Shown here piece by piece: positions 1-10,817 of a DNA stretch of 64,000 nucleotides. The position numbers and the translations under genes were made by a program. Under the pieces are notes generated by a model. That model saw only the letters and a program-made list of their open reading frames with translations, had not been told where the DNA came from and did not search any database. Location: positions 744,001-808,000 of the forward strand of contig NZ_JAJOYS010000002.1 in NCBI RefSeq assembly GCF_021166475.1, given 5' to 3'. The DNA is from Pelagibacterium xiamenense. GTDB lineage: Bacteria > Pseudomonadota > Alphaproteobacteria > Rhizobiales > Devosiaceae. Numbering within the stretch: position 1 is the stretch's first letter; every line of letters begins with the position of its first letter.

Positions 1-728
1 ATGGCCGCGGCGATCCAGGATATCGTAGGCGCGCCCACGACGAGCTCGGGATGGGCGGCAAGCGTATCGGCACCGCGCATATACCGCGCCCGATCTCCGG
101 TGAGCGGGTTTCCTTCGAAGGTTTCCGCACTCATCGCCCGGTCTTCCCTGCGTCCGAACGGCATCCGTCCGAACCCCAGGAACCGCGCGGCGTCGAGCAC
201 GCGCCGCGCCCATTTCATCCGTATGGGCAGCCCGTCGAGCCCGATCATGGGTGAACATAAGAATGCGCGATCGAACATGATCCGGTCCCGCGCCGCCGCC
301 AGAAGCGCCACCAGCCCGCCGGTCGAATGCCCGACGAGGAAATATGGCGGCGGACAATCGGGCAGAAGGATCTGGCCGTGAAAGCTCCTCAGATCCGTCC
401 AGTAGTCCTCGAAATCCTCGACATGCCCCGCCGAGCGGTTACGCGCCAGCCGTTCGGACCCGCCCTGCCCGCGCAGATCGAAGGTGGCGACGGCAAAGCC
501 GCGCTTTTGAAAATCGGTGATGGTCTCGAAGTACTTCTCGATGAATTCCGCCCGCCCCTGCACGAGACAGATGGTGCCCTTATGGACATCCCCCACGCGC
601 GGAAAGAGCCCATAGCGCAGCTTGACCCCGTCCGCGGCCGTAAAGATCCCCGCGCGGCCGCCCTTAGGCACCGGGTTGGCCTCGATGGTATGGAAACGGG
701 CTGACGGAAGTTGGGCGTGGATATTCAC
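1..728 (-). CDS. alpha/beta hydrolase, lysophospholipase type (3' end outside window)
   Basis: Reading the minus strand gives an open frame that runs off the left edge, so the C-terminus is missing. The visible part has the serine-hydrolase nucleophile elbow GHSTGG preceded by FLV, a DLRGQGGS stretch typical of monoacylglycerol lipase/lysophospholipase (Hydrolase_4) proteins, and an N-terminal IFTAADGVKLRYG strand pair. The family cleaves ester bonds of lipids or small esters; the substrate cannot be read from sequence. The start chosen is a GTG at 726-728, because family members usually begin shortly before a NPVP-like motif, which is found here at about residue 19. No clear ribosome-binding site was seen, so the start is uncertain. 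A minus-strand terminator at 793-828 separates this gene from anything further upstream. Confidence 0.8.
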   Translation of the reverse strand, partial: MNIHAQLPSARFHTIEANPVPKGGRAGIFTAADGVKLRYGLFPRVGDVHKGTICLVQGRAEFIEKYFETITDFQKRGFAVATFDLRGQGGSERLARNRSAGHVEDFEDYWTDLRSFHGQILLPDCPPPYFLVGHSTGGLVALLAAARDRIMFDRAFLCSPMIGLDGLPIRMKWARRVLDAARFLGFGRMPFGRREDRAMSAETFEGNPLTGDRARYMRGADTLAAHPELVVGAPTISWIAAA

Positions 729-780
729 GGGTCGCGGCGCTCTGGCGTTTTCCGCAAGACTACGGACTAGCGCGGGCGCT

Positions 781-828
781 GACAAACGAAAAGGGAGCAC
801 CTGCCCGCGCTGGCGGACGGGTGCTCCC
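781..828 (-). terminator. intrinsic terminator, minus strand
   Basis: GGGAGCACC (793-801) pairs with GGTGCTCCC (820-828), and the stem extends inward with one G-T wobble and one C-A mismatch. On the minus strand it is followed by TTTTCGTTTGTC (792 down to 781). The plus strand has no T run after the stem, so it works only for minus-strand transcripts. Confidence 0.75.
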
Positions 829-930
829 GGAACGGCAGGCCCCATTGCGGGGGGCGGTGAATGGCGCCTGCGTTCTGTTGCGAACGCCTTTCGGTCGTTC
901 ACATGATGGTGTTCTAACCGGCAGCGCCTG
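785..930 (-). ncRNA. candidate small RNA ending in an intrinsic terminator
   Basis: On the minus strand three stem-loops follow one another: GAACG/CGTTC (882-900), a longer imperfect stem (830-875) in which GAACG-CAGGC-GCCATT pairs with AATGG-GCCTG-CGTTC, and a terminator stem (793-828) followed by TTTTCGTTTGTC. No plausible reading frame occupies the stretch. The order of structured body plus terminator is what a trans-acting small RNA or an attenuated leader looks like. The 5' end is a guess because I found no convincing promoter. It could instead be the untranslated leader of the hydrolase at 1-728 with an attenuator. No known family (SRP RNA, 6S, tmRNA) was recognised. Confidence 0.4.
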
Positions 931-994
931 AACGGGGTCCGAGTGCCCCATTCATTTTCCGTTCATATGCTCGAAATGCCCCGCCCACGGGGGA

Positions 995-1023
995 CTTGAA
1001 CCGCCAAATTGCCGTACCTACTT
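995..1023 (+). promoter_or_regulatory. candidate heat-shock (RpoH) promoter of hsp20
   Basis: CTTGAA (995-1000) is an exact match to the RpoH -35 core. After a 16-base spacer comes CCTACTT (1017-1023), which resembles the C-rich -10 of heat-shock promoters. It lies about 110 bases before hsp20, so transcription would begin near 1030 and the leader would be the ROSE-like element. The -10 match is only partial. Confidence 0.5.
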
Positions 1024-1030
1024 GATGTGT

Positions 1031-1134
1031 GTCCGCCGGATATACCGGGGACGGCAGTCCGGAGTTGGCCTCGCCAATAAGGGAGTTTTGCTCCGGCACG
1101 GTGACGTGATTCTTGCTTTGAAAGGAGAACACAA
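1031..1134 (+). promoter_or_regulatory. ROSE-like RNA thermometer in the hsp20 leader
   Basis: The leader folds into consecutive hairpins. GTCC-g-CCGG (1031-1039) pairs with CCGG-GGAC (1045-1052) across an ATATA loop. CCGGAG (1059-1064) pairs with CTCCGG (1091-1096) and encloses a TTGGC/GCCAA stem (1065-1077). The last hairpin pairs TCTTGCTTT (1111-1119) with the Shine-Dalgarno AAAGGAGA (1121-1128), leaving the G of TTGCT unpaired. A U(U/C)GCU opposite the ribosome-binding site is the hallmark of ROSE elements, which hide the site at low temperature and melt on heating. Such leaders are common in front of small heat-shock genes of Rhizobiales. The fold was drawn by eye. Confidence 0.7.
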
Positions 1135-1593
1135 ATGCAACGTCTCGATTTCACCCCCTTCTACCGCTCCACGGTCGGTTTCGACCGTCTTTTCTCGCGT
1201 CTCGACAACCTCGTGAGCGAGGAAGCCAAGAGCTACCCGCCCTACAACATCGAACGCACCGGCGAAGACGCCTATCGCGTGTCGGTTGCGGTGGCCGGGT
1301 TCGCTCCGGGCGATATCGCCGTGGAAACAAAGGAGAACAGCCTCCTGGTCAAGGGCGCCCGACCCGAAGGCGCCTCTTCGGGAAACCGTGAATTCCTCCA
1401 TCGCGGCATTGCCGAACGCGCGTTCGAATTGCGCTTCCAGCTTGCCGAACATGTCGAGGTTTCCGGCGCCTCCCTCGAAAACGGCCTGCTCCACATCGAA
1501 TTGAAGCGCGAGTTGCCCGAATCCAAGCGCCCGCGCCAGATCGACATCAAGTCCTCGAACGGCAAGACGATCGAGGACCAGACCGTCAACTAA
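1135..1593 (+). CDS. small heat-shock protein, Hsp20/IbpA family
   Basis: This ATP-independent chaperone binds unfolding proteins in the cytoplasm and holds them for refolding. The 152-residue product has a short N-terminal arm, an alpha-crystallin domain (about residues 38-135) with YNIERTGEDAYRVSVAVAGF at its start and the conserved ENGLLHIEL strand near its end, and a C-terminal I-x-I anchor (IDI). Length and layout match IbpA-type proteins of Alphaproteobacteria. The ATG has AAGGAG seven bases upstream. That site is the one masked in the ROSE-like leader, and an RpoH-like promoter lies upstream, so expression is probably heat-controlled at both transcription and translation. It stands alone, followed by hairpins and a long gene-free stretch. 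Confidence 0.95.
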   Translation: MQRLDFTPFYRSTVGFDRLFSRLDNLVSEEAKSYPPYNIERTGEDAYRVSVAVAGFAPGDIAVETKENSLLVKGARPEGASSGNREFLHRGIAERAFELRFQLAEHVEVSGASLENGLLHIELKRELPESKRPRQIDIKSSNGKTIEDQTVN

Positions 1594-2175
1594 GCGGGGA
1601 TACCCCGCACACGAAACGGCGCGGTCCGCCGCGCCGTCCACAATAAAGGCAACGTCAAAAAGAACACGTTGCTCATTGCTCTTCTAAAGCGCTTCTCGCG
1701 GGCGCCGGCACACACCGTGCTGGCGCCCGGATGCGTTTGCGCCGCCCATTTCCACACCCCACTTGCCGGAACGCGAAAAATCTGCCAAATTCGCGCGCCA
1801 ATTAGGACAGCACTGTTGTCCAATATTGGGGGACTTTCCGGGCCCCCGGCGGTTGCCGGGTCCGGCAAGGATACATAAATTCAAGTGAACCTCGCGCATT
1901 TCTATGCAAGAAGGAGCGCTTGAAATACCGCGCTGCCCATCCGTCTCCCGGAGGCTTCGCGCGGCGTTCGGGGTCACTGCGCCGGCTTTGCGGCACGCTT
2001 CTGACCAAAGAACGGGGCCGGTTCGGCCCGAAACAGGGGGTGGCCATTTGGATGCAGTGCTGCCCATAACGTAAAATTAGGCCGCTCCCGCCGAGCCGTA
2101 CTGCGTACGACCCGAGGGAGTGACCTGCCCCCGGACGGGAGAGAGCGTTTCGGGGACTTTGGCGAGGACCTTGAT
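1594..2175. other. gene-free stretch between hsp20 and gltB with several hairpins
   Basis: No convincing gene was found. Visible structures are GCGGGG-ATA-CCCCGC (1594-1608), a perfect 9-bp stem ACGGCGCGG/CCGCGCCGT (1616-1637), a 12-bp stem with one wobble (1700-1728), an inverted repeat GGACA/TGTCC near 1804-1820, and CCCGGC-GGTT-GCCGGG near 1853. The first two, just after the hsp20 stop, probably help end its transcript, although no T run follows on the plus strand. The last part must hold the gltB promoter, which I could not place. Confidence 0.5.
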
Positions 2176-5100
2176 ATGGGCGAATTTGACAAGCGTTTGA
2201 TCGACATGAGTGTTTCTGCGGCACCCGTGCGTGCGACCAAACCGGTCAACGCCGCCCAGGGGCTTTATGACCCGCGCAACGAGCACGATGCCTGTGGCAT
2301 CGGCATGATTGCCAACATCAAGAACAAGAAGTCCCACGAAGTCGTGCAGAAGGGCCTCGAAATCCTCGAGAACCTCGAGCACCGCGGTGCCGTGGGCGCC
2401 GACCCCCTGATGGGCGACGGCGCGGGCATTCTCGTACAGATCCCGCACGACTTTTTCGCAAAGAGCGTCGATTTCACGCTGCCCGAAGCCGGCGCCTATG
2501 CGCCGATCATGATTTTCTATCCCAACGACACCGCGCTGCGCGACCGTTGCGCCGCGCTCGTGCGCAAGTGCCTCGAATCCGAAGGCCTCTCGGTTCTCGG
2601 CGAACGCGTCGTTCCCTTCGACAATTCGGCGCTTTCCGAGGGCGTCATCGCGACCCAGCCGATCATCGAACAGATGTTCGTTTCGCGCCCCGAAGGGCTG
2701 AGCCTGGACGAGTATGAGCGCCGGTTGCTGATCGCACGCAAGGTCATCTCCAACCGCATCTATAAGGAAATCCCCGAATCCGAGGGGGACAACGGCTTCT
2801 ACATCGTCTCGATGTCGGCCCGCACCATCGTCTACAAGGGCATGTTCCTCGCCGACCAGCTCGGCAAGTTCTATCTCGACCTCCACGACGAGGCCTTCGA
2901 GAGCGCTATCGCACTCGTTCACCAGCGCTTTTCGACAAACACCTTCCCGTCCTGGAAGCTCGCGCATCCTTATCGGATGACGATCCACAACGGCGAGATC
3001 AACACCATCCGCGGCAACGTCAACTGGATGGCCGCCCGCCAGGCCTCGGTCGCCTCAAAGCATTTCGGGGACGAGATCTCCAAGATCTGGCCGATCTCCT
3101 ATGAAGGTCAGTCGGACACCGCGTGCTTCGACAACGCGCTCGAATTCCTCGTGCGCGGCGGCTATTCGCTGCCCCACGCGGCGATGATGATGATCCCCGA
3201 AGCCTGGGCCGACAACGTCCTGATGGATGACGAACGCAAGGCGTTCTACGAGTATCACGCTTCGCTCATGGAGCCGTGGGACGGCCCGGCCGCCATGTGC
3301 CTTTCGGACGGCCGCTATATCGCCGCGACGCTCGACCGCAACGGCCTCCGCCCCGCGCGCTACCTCATCACCCGCGAGGGCCACGTCGTGCTGGCTTCGG
3401 AATCGGGCGTGCTCGACATTCCCGACGAGGACGTCGTCGAGCGCTGGCGCCTCCAGCCGGGCCGTATGCTCCTGATCGACCTCGAAGAGGGCCGCATCGT
3501 CTCCGACGAGGAGATGAAGAAGTCCCTGACCGGCAAGCACCCCTACGCCCAGTGGCTGGCGCGCACCCAGATCGTGCTCGAGGATCTGCCCGAAACCGAG
3601 CCCAAGGCCCCGCAGACGACCGAGAGCCTTCTCGACCGCATGCAGGCCTTCGGCTACACCACCGAGGACGTCAAGCACCTGATGACGCCCATGGCGACGA
3701 CGGGCCAGGAAGCCGTCGGCTCGATGGGCACCGATACGCCGATCTCGGCGCTTTCGGACAAGCCGAAGCTCCTCTACACCTATTTCAAGCAGAACTTCGC
3801 GCAGGTCACCAACCCGCCGATCGACCCGATCCGCGAGGAATCCGTGATGAGCCTCGTCTCGTTCATCGGCCCGCGCCCCAATCTCTTCGACCTTGAAGGC
3901 CTCTCGACCGTCAAGCGCCTCGAGGTACGCCAGCCGATCCTCACCAACGAGGACCTCGAAAAGATCCGAGCCATCGGCGATATGGCCGACAACCAGTTCC
4001 AGACCGTCACGCTCGACATCACCTACAACGCCGAAAAGGGCGCCGAGGGGATGGCGGACGCGCTCGAACGGCTCTGCCAGCGCGCCGAAAAGGCCGTCCT
4101 TGGCGGCCACAACATCATTGTTCTCTCCGACCGGCTCGTTTCGGCCAAGCGCATCGCGATCCCCGCGCTGCTCGCCACCGCCGCCGTGCACCACCACCTC
4201 ATCCGCAAGGGCCTGCGGACCTCGTCCGGGCTCGTGGTCGAAACCGGCGAAGCGCGCGAAGTGCATCACTTCGCCGTCCTTGCCGGCTATGGCGCCGAAG
4301 CGATCAACCCCTACCTCGCCTTCGAAACCCTCGCGGCCATGCACGCCGAGGGCGAGTTCCCGCCCGAGGTCGACGCCAACGAGGTCATCCATCGCTACAT
4401 CAAGTCGGTGGGCAAGGGGCTTTTGAAGATCATGTCCAAGATGGGTATCTCGACCTATCAGTCCTATTGCGGCGCCCAGATCTTCGACGCCGTCGGCCTC
4501 TCGACGAGCCTCGTCGACAAGTTCTTCACCGGCACCGCCACCACCATCGAAGGCGTCGATCTCGCCGCTGTCGCGGAGGAAACCCTGCGCCGCCACGTCC
4601 TCGCTTTCGGCGATGACTATATCTTGCGCAAGGCGCTCGACGTGGGCGGCGAATACGCCTACCGCATCCGCGGCGAAGCCCACGCCTGGGACCCGAACAT
4701 CGTCGCAAGCCTGCAGCACGCGGTCCGCACCAAGGAAATCAACGCCGAATCCGCCCAGGAGCGCTATGACGCCTTCGCCAGGGCCGTCAACGGCGAGAAC
4801 GAGCGCTTCCTCACCATCCGCTCCATGTTCGGCGTCAAGCCCATCGGCGCGCCCGTCGATATCTCGGAAGTCGAATCCGCCGAGTCCATCGTCCGCCGGT
4901 TCTCCACCGGCGCGATGAGCTTCGGCTCGATCTCGCGCGAGGCCCACACCTCGCTCGCCATCGCGATGAACAGGATCGGCGGCAAGTCCAACACCGGCGA
5001 AGGCGGCGAGGAGCCTGACCGCTTCAACCCGCTTCCGGACGGATCGATGAACCCGCAACGCTCGGCCATCAAGCAGATCGCCTCGGGCCGCTTCGGTGTC

Positions 5101-6894
5101 ACCACCGAATATCTCGTCAACGCCGACATGCTCCAGATCAAGGTTGCCCAGGGCGCCAAGCCCGGCGAGGGCGGCCAGCTCCCCGGCCACAAGGTCGACT
5201 GGGTGATCGCCAAGACGCGCCATTCGACCCCGGGCGTCGGGCTCATTTCGCCCCCGCCGCACCACGATATCTATTCGATCGAGGATCTGGCGCAGCTCAT
5301 CTACGATTTGAAGAACGTCAACCCCAAGGCTGACGTTTCGGTCAAGCTCGTCTCCGAAGTCGGCGTCGGCACCGTCGCCGCCGGCGTCGCCAAGGCGCGC
5401 GCGGATCACATCACCATTTCCGGCTATGATGGCGGCACGGGCGCTTCGCCCCTGACCAGCCTCAAGCACGCCGGCGGTCCGTGGGAGATCGGCCTCGCCG
5501 AGACCCACCAAACCCTGGTCCTCAACCGCCTGCGCTCGCGCGTCAAGCTCCAGGTCGACGGTGGCTTGAAGACAGGCCGCGACGTCCTCATCGGCGCGCT
5601 TCTGGGCGCCGATGAGTTCGGCTTCTCGACCGCCCCGCTCATCGCTGCGGGCTGCATCATGATGCGCAAGTGCCATCTGAACACCTGCCCGGTCGGCATC
5701 GCCACCCAGGACCCGGTTCTGCGCAAGCGTTTCAAGGGCACGCCCGAGCACGTCATCAACTACTTCTTCTACGTCGCAGAAGAACTCCGCGGCCTCATGG
5801 CCCAGCTCGGCGCCAAGTCGCTCAACGACCTCGTCGGGCGTTCGGACCTTCTGGATCAGACCCAGCTCGTCAACCACTGGAAGGCCAAGGGCCTGGATTT
5901 CTCCAAGCTCTTCTATAAGCCCGAACCCCTTGGCGGCGACACGATCTACCATTCGGAGGCCCAGAACCATCACCTCGAGGCCGTCCTCGACCGCGAATTG
6001 ATCAAGAAGGCTATGCCGGCGCTCGAAAACCGCGAGCCGGTGCAGTTCGAAATGCCGATCCGGTCGCTTAATCGCACCGCCGGCGCGATGCTCTCGGGCG
6101 AACTGGCCACCCGCTACGGCCTCAAGGGCCTGCCGGACGACACGATCTCCGTGACCTTCCGCGGCACCGCCGGGCAAAGCTTCGGCGCGTTCCTCGCCAA
6201 GGGCATCAGCTTCGATCTGATTGGCGACGCCAACGACTATGTCGGCAAGGGCCTCTCGGGCGGGCGCCTCGTCATCCGCCCCTCGGACCAGGCGAAGATC
6301 GTCCCCGAGGAATCGATGATCGTCGGCAACACCGTGCTTTACGGCGCCATCTCGGGCGAATGCTACTTCCGTGGCGTCGCCGGCGAACGCTTCGCCGTCC
6401 GCAACTCCGGCGCCATCGCGGTCGTCGAGGGTACGGGCGACCACGGCTGCGAATATATGACCGGCGGCCTCGTCGTCGTCATCGGCAAGACCGGCCGCAA
6501 CTTCGCTGCAGGCATGTCGGGCGGCGTTGCCTACGTGCTTGACGAAGAGGGCGATTTCGCCCGCCGCTGCAACCTCGCAATGGTCGATCTCGAGCCCGTC
6601 ACCGAGGAGGAGGAGCTCATGCAGAAGCTCCACCACCACGGCGGCGACCTCGAATGGCACGGCCGTGTCGACGTCTCGGCCGACATGACCAGGCACGACG
6701 ACGAGCGGCTCTACCAGCTCATCTCGAACCACCTGCACTACACCGGCTCGGACCGTGCAAAGACCATCCTCGACAATTGGGAGCACTACCGCCCCAAATT
6801 CGTGAAGGTCATGCCCGTCGAATACCGCCGCGCGATGCGGGAAATGGAACAGAAGCGCATGGGCGGCTCCAAGCAGCGCCCGGCCGCGGAATAA
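2176..6894 (+). CDS. gltB: glutamate synthase (NADPH) large subunit
   Basis: Together with GltD it converts 2-oxoglutarate and glutamine to two glutamates, the GOGAT half of ammonium assimilation, in the cytoplasm. The 1572-residue protein shows the expected order: a short propeptide, a class II glutamine amidotransferase domain whose catalytic Cys is residue 40 (DACGIGM), a central domain, the FMN synthase domain and a C-terminal GXGXG helix. The 3Fe-4S ligands are Cys1160, Cys1166 and Cys1171 ([11 protein letters not shown]). The ATG at 2176 has GCGAGGA seven bases upstream; an in-frame ATG at 2206 would also leave Cys40 to be exposed by processing. gltD follows after 11 bases with a strong ribosome-binding site, so the two form an operon. 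Confidence 0.98.
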   Translation: MGEFDKRLIDMSVSAAPVRATKPVNAAQGLYDPRNEHDACGIGMIANIKNKKSHEVVQKGLEILENLEHRGAVGADPLMGDGAGILVQIPHDFFAKSVDFTLPEAGAYAPIMIFYPNDTALRDRCAALVRKCLESEGLSVLGERVVPFDNSALSEGVIATQPIIEQMFVSRPEGLSLDEYERRLLIARKVISNRIYKEIPESEGDNGFYIVSMSARTIVYKGMFLADQLGKFYLDLHDEAFESAIALVHQRFSTNTFPSWKLAHPYRMTIHNGEINTIRGNVNWMAARQASVASKHFGDEISKIWPISYEGQSDTACFDNALEFLVRGGYSLPHAAMMMIPEAWADNVLMDDERKAFYEYHASLMEPWDGPAAMCLSDGRYIAATLDRNGLRPARYLITREGHVVLASESGVLDIPDEDVVERWRLQPGRMLLIDLEEGRIVSDEEMKKSLTGKHPYAQWLARTQIVLEDLPETEPKAPQTTESLLDRMQAFGYTTEDVKHLMTPMATTGQEAVGSMGTDTPISALSDKPKLLYTYFKQNFAQVTNPPIDPIREESVMSLVSFIGPRPNLFDLEGLSTVKRLEVRQPILTNEDLEKIRAIGDMADNQFQTVTLDITYNAEKGAEGMADALERLCQRAEKAVLGGHNIIVLSDRLVSAKRIAIPALLATAAVHHHLIRKGLRTSSGLVVETGEAREVHHFAVLAGYGAEAINPYLAFETLAAMHAEGEFPPEVDANEVIHRYIKSVGKGLLKIMSKMGISTYQSYCGAQIFDAVGLSTSLVDKFFTGTATTIEGVDLAAVAEETLRRHVLAFGDDYILRKALDVGGEYAYRIRGEAHAWDPNIVASLQHAVRTKEINAESAQERYDAFARAVNGENERFLTIRSMFGVKPIGAPVDISEVESAESIVRRFSTGAMSFGSISREAHTSLAIAMNRIGGKSNTGEGGEEPDRFNPLPDGSMNPQRSAIKQIASGRFGVTTEYLVNADMLQIKVAQGAKPGEGGQLPGHKVDWVIAKTRHSTPGVGLISPPPHHDIYSIEDLAQLIYDLKNVNPKADVSVKLVSEVGVGTVAAGVAKARADHITISGYDGGTGASPLTSLKHAGGPWEIGLAETHQTLVLNRLRSRVKLQVDGGLKTGRDVLIGALLGADEFGFSTAPLIAAGCIMMRKCHLNTCPVGIATQDPVLRKRFKGTPEHVINYFFYVAEELRGLMAQLGAKSLNDLVGRSDLLDQTQLVNHWKAKGLDFSKLFYKPEPLGGDTIYHSEAQNHHLEAVLDRELIKKAMPALENREPVQFEMPIRSLNRTAGAMLSGELATRYGLKGLPDDTISVTFRGTAGQSFGAFLAKGISFDLIGDANDYVGKGLSGGRLVIRPSDQAKIVPEESMIVGNTVLYGAISGECYFRGVAGERFAVRNSGAIAVVEGTGDHGCEYMTGGLVVVIGKTGRNFAAGMSGGVAYVLDEEGDFARRCNLAMVDLEPVTEEEELMQKLHHHGGDLEWHGRVDVSADMTRHDDERLYQLISNHLHYTGSDRAKTILDNWEHYRPKFVKVMPVEYRRAMREMEQKRMGGSKQRPAAE

Positions 6895-6905
6895 AGGAGG
6901 AAAGC

Positions 6906-8336
<1,431 letters not shown>

Positions 8337-8347
8337 CGCTTTTACGC

Positions 8348-8375
8348 AAAGGGCGGCGCCCGCGCGCCGCCCTTT
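8348..8375. terminator. bidirectional intrinsic terminator between gltD and the SGNH gene
   Basis: AAAGGGCGGCGC pairs perfectly with GCGCCGCCCTTT around a four-base CCGC loop. Because the stem ends in AAA/TTT it gives a short T run on both strands. It lies between the convergent 3' ends of gltD and the SGNH hydrolase gene and can serve both. Confidence 0.8.
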
Positions 8376-8401
8376 AGGTCCGCCAAAACTGCAATGACCT
8401 G

Positions 8402-9541
8402 CTAGCGCCCCCCGGGGATATCCTCGGCCGCGACGCCGAGCCCGAACGCATCCACACGCCCCGCCGGCGCCTCGAGAAGCGCTTCGAGATCGAATTCCCC
8501 CTTTGGCTCCGACCCGGCCACCAGCAGGTCCTCCGCCCGCCGCACCGCCCCGCCGATCTGCTGGACGACGCCTGCGATCTCGACAAGTTGCGCCTGGTCG
8601 AGCCCCTGGAACGGCGGGCGCTGCATCCCCGCGGCATCCGTGCCCGCGAGCGGATCCGCAACCTCGGTGGTGATCCCCCCGCCGGAGTGATATTCCCCGA
8701 TCGCCCTGTCGATATAAAACGCCAGCTTGTCAGCGCCCGCGCTCGAAAAATGGATGCCGTCGGATTTCCGCATCGAAACGATCTGCCCCGAAAGATCGGG
8801 CCCCATCTCCGAATACCCGCCGGCCTCCCCGGTGAAGCGCTCGAACGTTTCGACCCACTCTCCGCCGCTCGCCTGCACGGCCTGCCGGTGCAGCGAGGAA
8901 ATCTGAACCATGTCGGACGAATAGGTCGGCTGCGCCATCGGCGGCAGTTCCACCCAGACCACAGGCTTTCCCGCCGCACGCAAATCGCCAAGGAAGGCTT
9001 CGATACGCGCCGAATACGCCGCCTTCCAGGCCTCGGTCAAAGGCCCCGCGCCCCCGAGCGCCTGCCTGTCATTGATCCCGACCATCACCACGGCGATATC
9101 AAAGCTGTCCTCGGCGATCTCTTCGTCGAGCGCCGCGTTCCAGTCGAAAAAGTCGTCGCGCACGAACCCCGAGGACCCCACGCCCTGGCCTAGGATGACC
9201 GTTTCAGGGTCCTCCGCATAGAACCGTTCCAACGCCCGCGCCAGATCGACTGCCAGCGAGTCGCCGAAAACGGCAATCCGCGTCGCATTTTCCGATTTCT
9301 CGATATCCGTCGGCTGGGGCTGGCTTTGCGGCTGACTCACGACGGGCCGCGACGGCTGTGTTCGGCTCGGCTGGGGTTGCACGGTAACCGGCTCCTGTGC
9401 CGGTGGTTGGTCGTCGTTGCCGAAAAGCACTTCGAACAGGCTCCGGCGTGGCCTTTCGTTCTGTCCAAGCGCTTCGGGCGCCGCCAGGGGCAGCGCCAGC
9501 ATCAGAACCGACAGGAAGATAACGAAGCGTCTGAAAACCAT
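8402..9541 (-). CDS. SGNH/GDSL-type periplasmic hydrolase (DUF459 family)
   Basis: The 379-residue product starts with a signal peptide (about residues 1-26, ending in EALGQ), followed by a Pro/Gln-rich linker to about residue 80 and then an SGNH hydrolase fold. Block I is VFGDSLAVD with the nucleophile Ser95, block III is MVGINDRQ, and block V is DGIHFSSAG, which supplies the catalytic Asp/His. Members of this family act on esters in the envelope; acetylated polysaccharide or peptidoglycan is a reasonable guess given the transglycosylase gene 31 bases upstream. The ATG at 9541 is chosen because the signal peptide follows it directly. Substrate unknown. Confidence 0.85.
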   Translation of the reverse strand: MVFRRFVIFLSVLMLALPLAAPEALGQNERPRRSLFEVLFGNDDQPPAQEPVTVQPQPSRTQPSRPVVSQPQSQPQPTDIEKSENATRIAVFGDSLAVDLARALERFYAEDPETVILGQGVGSSGFVRDDFFDWNAALDEEIAEDSFDIAVVMVGINDRQALGGAGPLTEAWKAAYSARIEAFLGDLRAAGKPVVWVELPPMAQPTYSSDMVQISSLHRQAVQASGGEWVETFERFTGEAGGYSEMGPDLSGQIVSMRKSDGIHFSSAGADKLAFYIDRAIGEYHSGGGITTEVADPLAGTDAAGMQRPPFQGLDQAQLVEIAGVVQQIGGAVRRAEDLLVAGSEPKGEFDLEALLEAPAGRVDAFGLGVAAEDIPGGR

Positions 9542-9572
9542 GGCCGATTTTACCGCATCGCTCCGCCCCCGG

Positions 9573-10817
9573 CTAGCGCGCGGCCTGCGCCAGAAGCCCG
9601 TGGCTCCGCGCGGTGATGAACCCGTCCGCCACAAGCCCCCGGTCCGCCTGGAACCGCGCGTATGCGGCCTGCGTGATCGGCCCGATCCGCCCGTCGATCG
9701 CCCCGTCGTAATACCCCAGTGCCGCGAGCCACCTCTGGATATCGATCCTTTCCTGCAAACCCGGAAATGCCGTGCCCCGCGGCCACGACGCAACGAACGG
9801 CCCGGCCCCTTTGAGCCGGTCGGTCAAATGCGCCACCGAAAGCGCGTAGGAATCGGAAAAATTGTACCCCTTGAGGACAAGATAATTCCGCGTCATCAGA
9901 AACTTCGGCCCCGACGTCCCGGCGGGGACATAGAGAAACACCTCCGTGCCCAAATCCCCAAATTCCCGCCCCGCGACGCGCGTTACGCCCCGCTCGGCAA
10001 AGAACCGGATCGGCCGGAAATTCTCGCGATCAGCGAGTAGATAGTCGAACCCCTCGGGCACAGCCACCTCAAAGCCCCAGTCGAGCCCCGGCCGATACCC
10101 CAACCCCCGCAGATACGTCGCGGAACTCGCCAGCGCATCCGCCAGCGAGCGGTGCACGTCCACCCGCCCGTCGCCGTCGCCATCCTGTCCGTACTGCAGG
10201 TTTGCCGTCGGAATGAGCTGCAGATGCCCGATCGCACCGGCCCAGGACCCAACGAGGCTGTCCGGCGCAATCCTCTGGCTCTGGACGATCCGCAAGGCCG
10301 CGATCAGTTCCGCCTCGTCCTCAGCGACGCGCCCCCGCCGCTGATGTGCGAGATTGGCGAGCGAGGGAATAACGGGCTTGATGAGCCCGGTATTGCCCAA
10401 AATGGCGCCATAATCGCTCTCCATCCCCCAGATCGCTCCGAGAATATAGGGATCGACCCCATAGGCAGTGCCGACAGCCTCAAACAGTGCCGCATTGGCC
10501 GCCATCGCCTGGCGCCCGCGGGCGATCCGGCCAGCGCTCACCCTCTGGTCGATATACTCCCAGATCGGCGTCACGAATTCCGGCTGCCCGCCGATATACC
10601 GCGCGATTGCGGGATCCTCGCTCACCGGCCCCATCACCGACCGGTAAAGCGCCCGGTCGATCCCGGCCGCGACCGCGACCGCCTCGAACCGCTCCTTGAA
10701 CGCCGCGAAGCTTTCGACCGGCTGCGCCAGGCCCGGCGCGATCGAGACAAGAAAGGCAAGAAACCCGGTTAGAACACCGAGGGTCTGTCGTTGCGCGTTC
10801 CGAGATGCTTTTCCCAT
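9573..10817 (-). CDS. lytic murein transglycosylase, MltB type, with peptidoglycan-binding domain
   Basis: It cleaves the glycan strand of peptidoglycan to leave 1,6-anhydro ends. The 414-residue product has a signal peptide (to about residue 32, GLAQP), an SLT_2 catalytic domain with the catalytic Glu133 in IWGMESDYG and the family motif AGAIGHLQLIPT (MltB usually has GAMGxPQFMPS), and a C-terminal PG_binding_1 repeat (IQRWLAALGYYDGAIDG). The start at 10817 lies inside galE, an overlap of 49 bases. A later start is possible, but it would shorten the basic N-region of the signal peptide. It forms a likely operon with galE upstream and the SGNH hydrolase downstream. Confidence 0.9.
   Translation of the reverse strand: MGKASRNAQRQTLGVLTGFLAFLVSIAPGLAQPVESFAAFKERFEAVAVAAGIDRALYRSVMGPVSEDPAIARYIGGQPEFVTPIWEYIDQRVSAGRIARGRQAMAANAALFEAVGTAYGVDPYILGAIWGMESDYGAILGNTGLIKPVIPSLANLAHQRRGRVAEDEAELIAALRIVQSQRIAPDSLVGSWAGAIGHLQLIPTANLQYGQDGDGDGRVDVHRSLADALASSATYLRGLGYRPGLDWGFEVAVPEGFDYLLADRENFRPIRFFAERGVTRVAGREFGDLGTEVFLYVPAGTSGPKFLMTRNYLVLKGYNFSDSYALSVAHLTDRLKGAGPFVASWPRGTAFPGLQERIDIQRWLAALGYYDGAIDGRIGPITQAAYARFQADRGLVADGFITARSHGLLAQAAR

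Noticed and set aside
985-1002. tRNA T-arm look-alike on the minus strand (GGTTCAAGTCCC)
   Set aside because: No matching acceptor, anticodon or D arm is present, and the T-stem has a C-C mismatch. The same bases are better explained as the CTTGAA -35 of the hsp20 promoter.
1700-1728. 12-bp hairpin in the hsp20-gltB gap as a terminator
   Set aside because: No T run follows on either strand and no transcript end is expected there, so it is only listed as a structure.
3055-6786. Very long minus-strand open frame opposite gltB (1243 codons), and another opposite gltD (6786-8114)
   Set aside because: Composition is the Val/Ala/Asp/Glu/Gly-rich type produced by reading the complement of a GC-rich gene with strong codon bias. 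The plus-strand genes are unmistakable.
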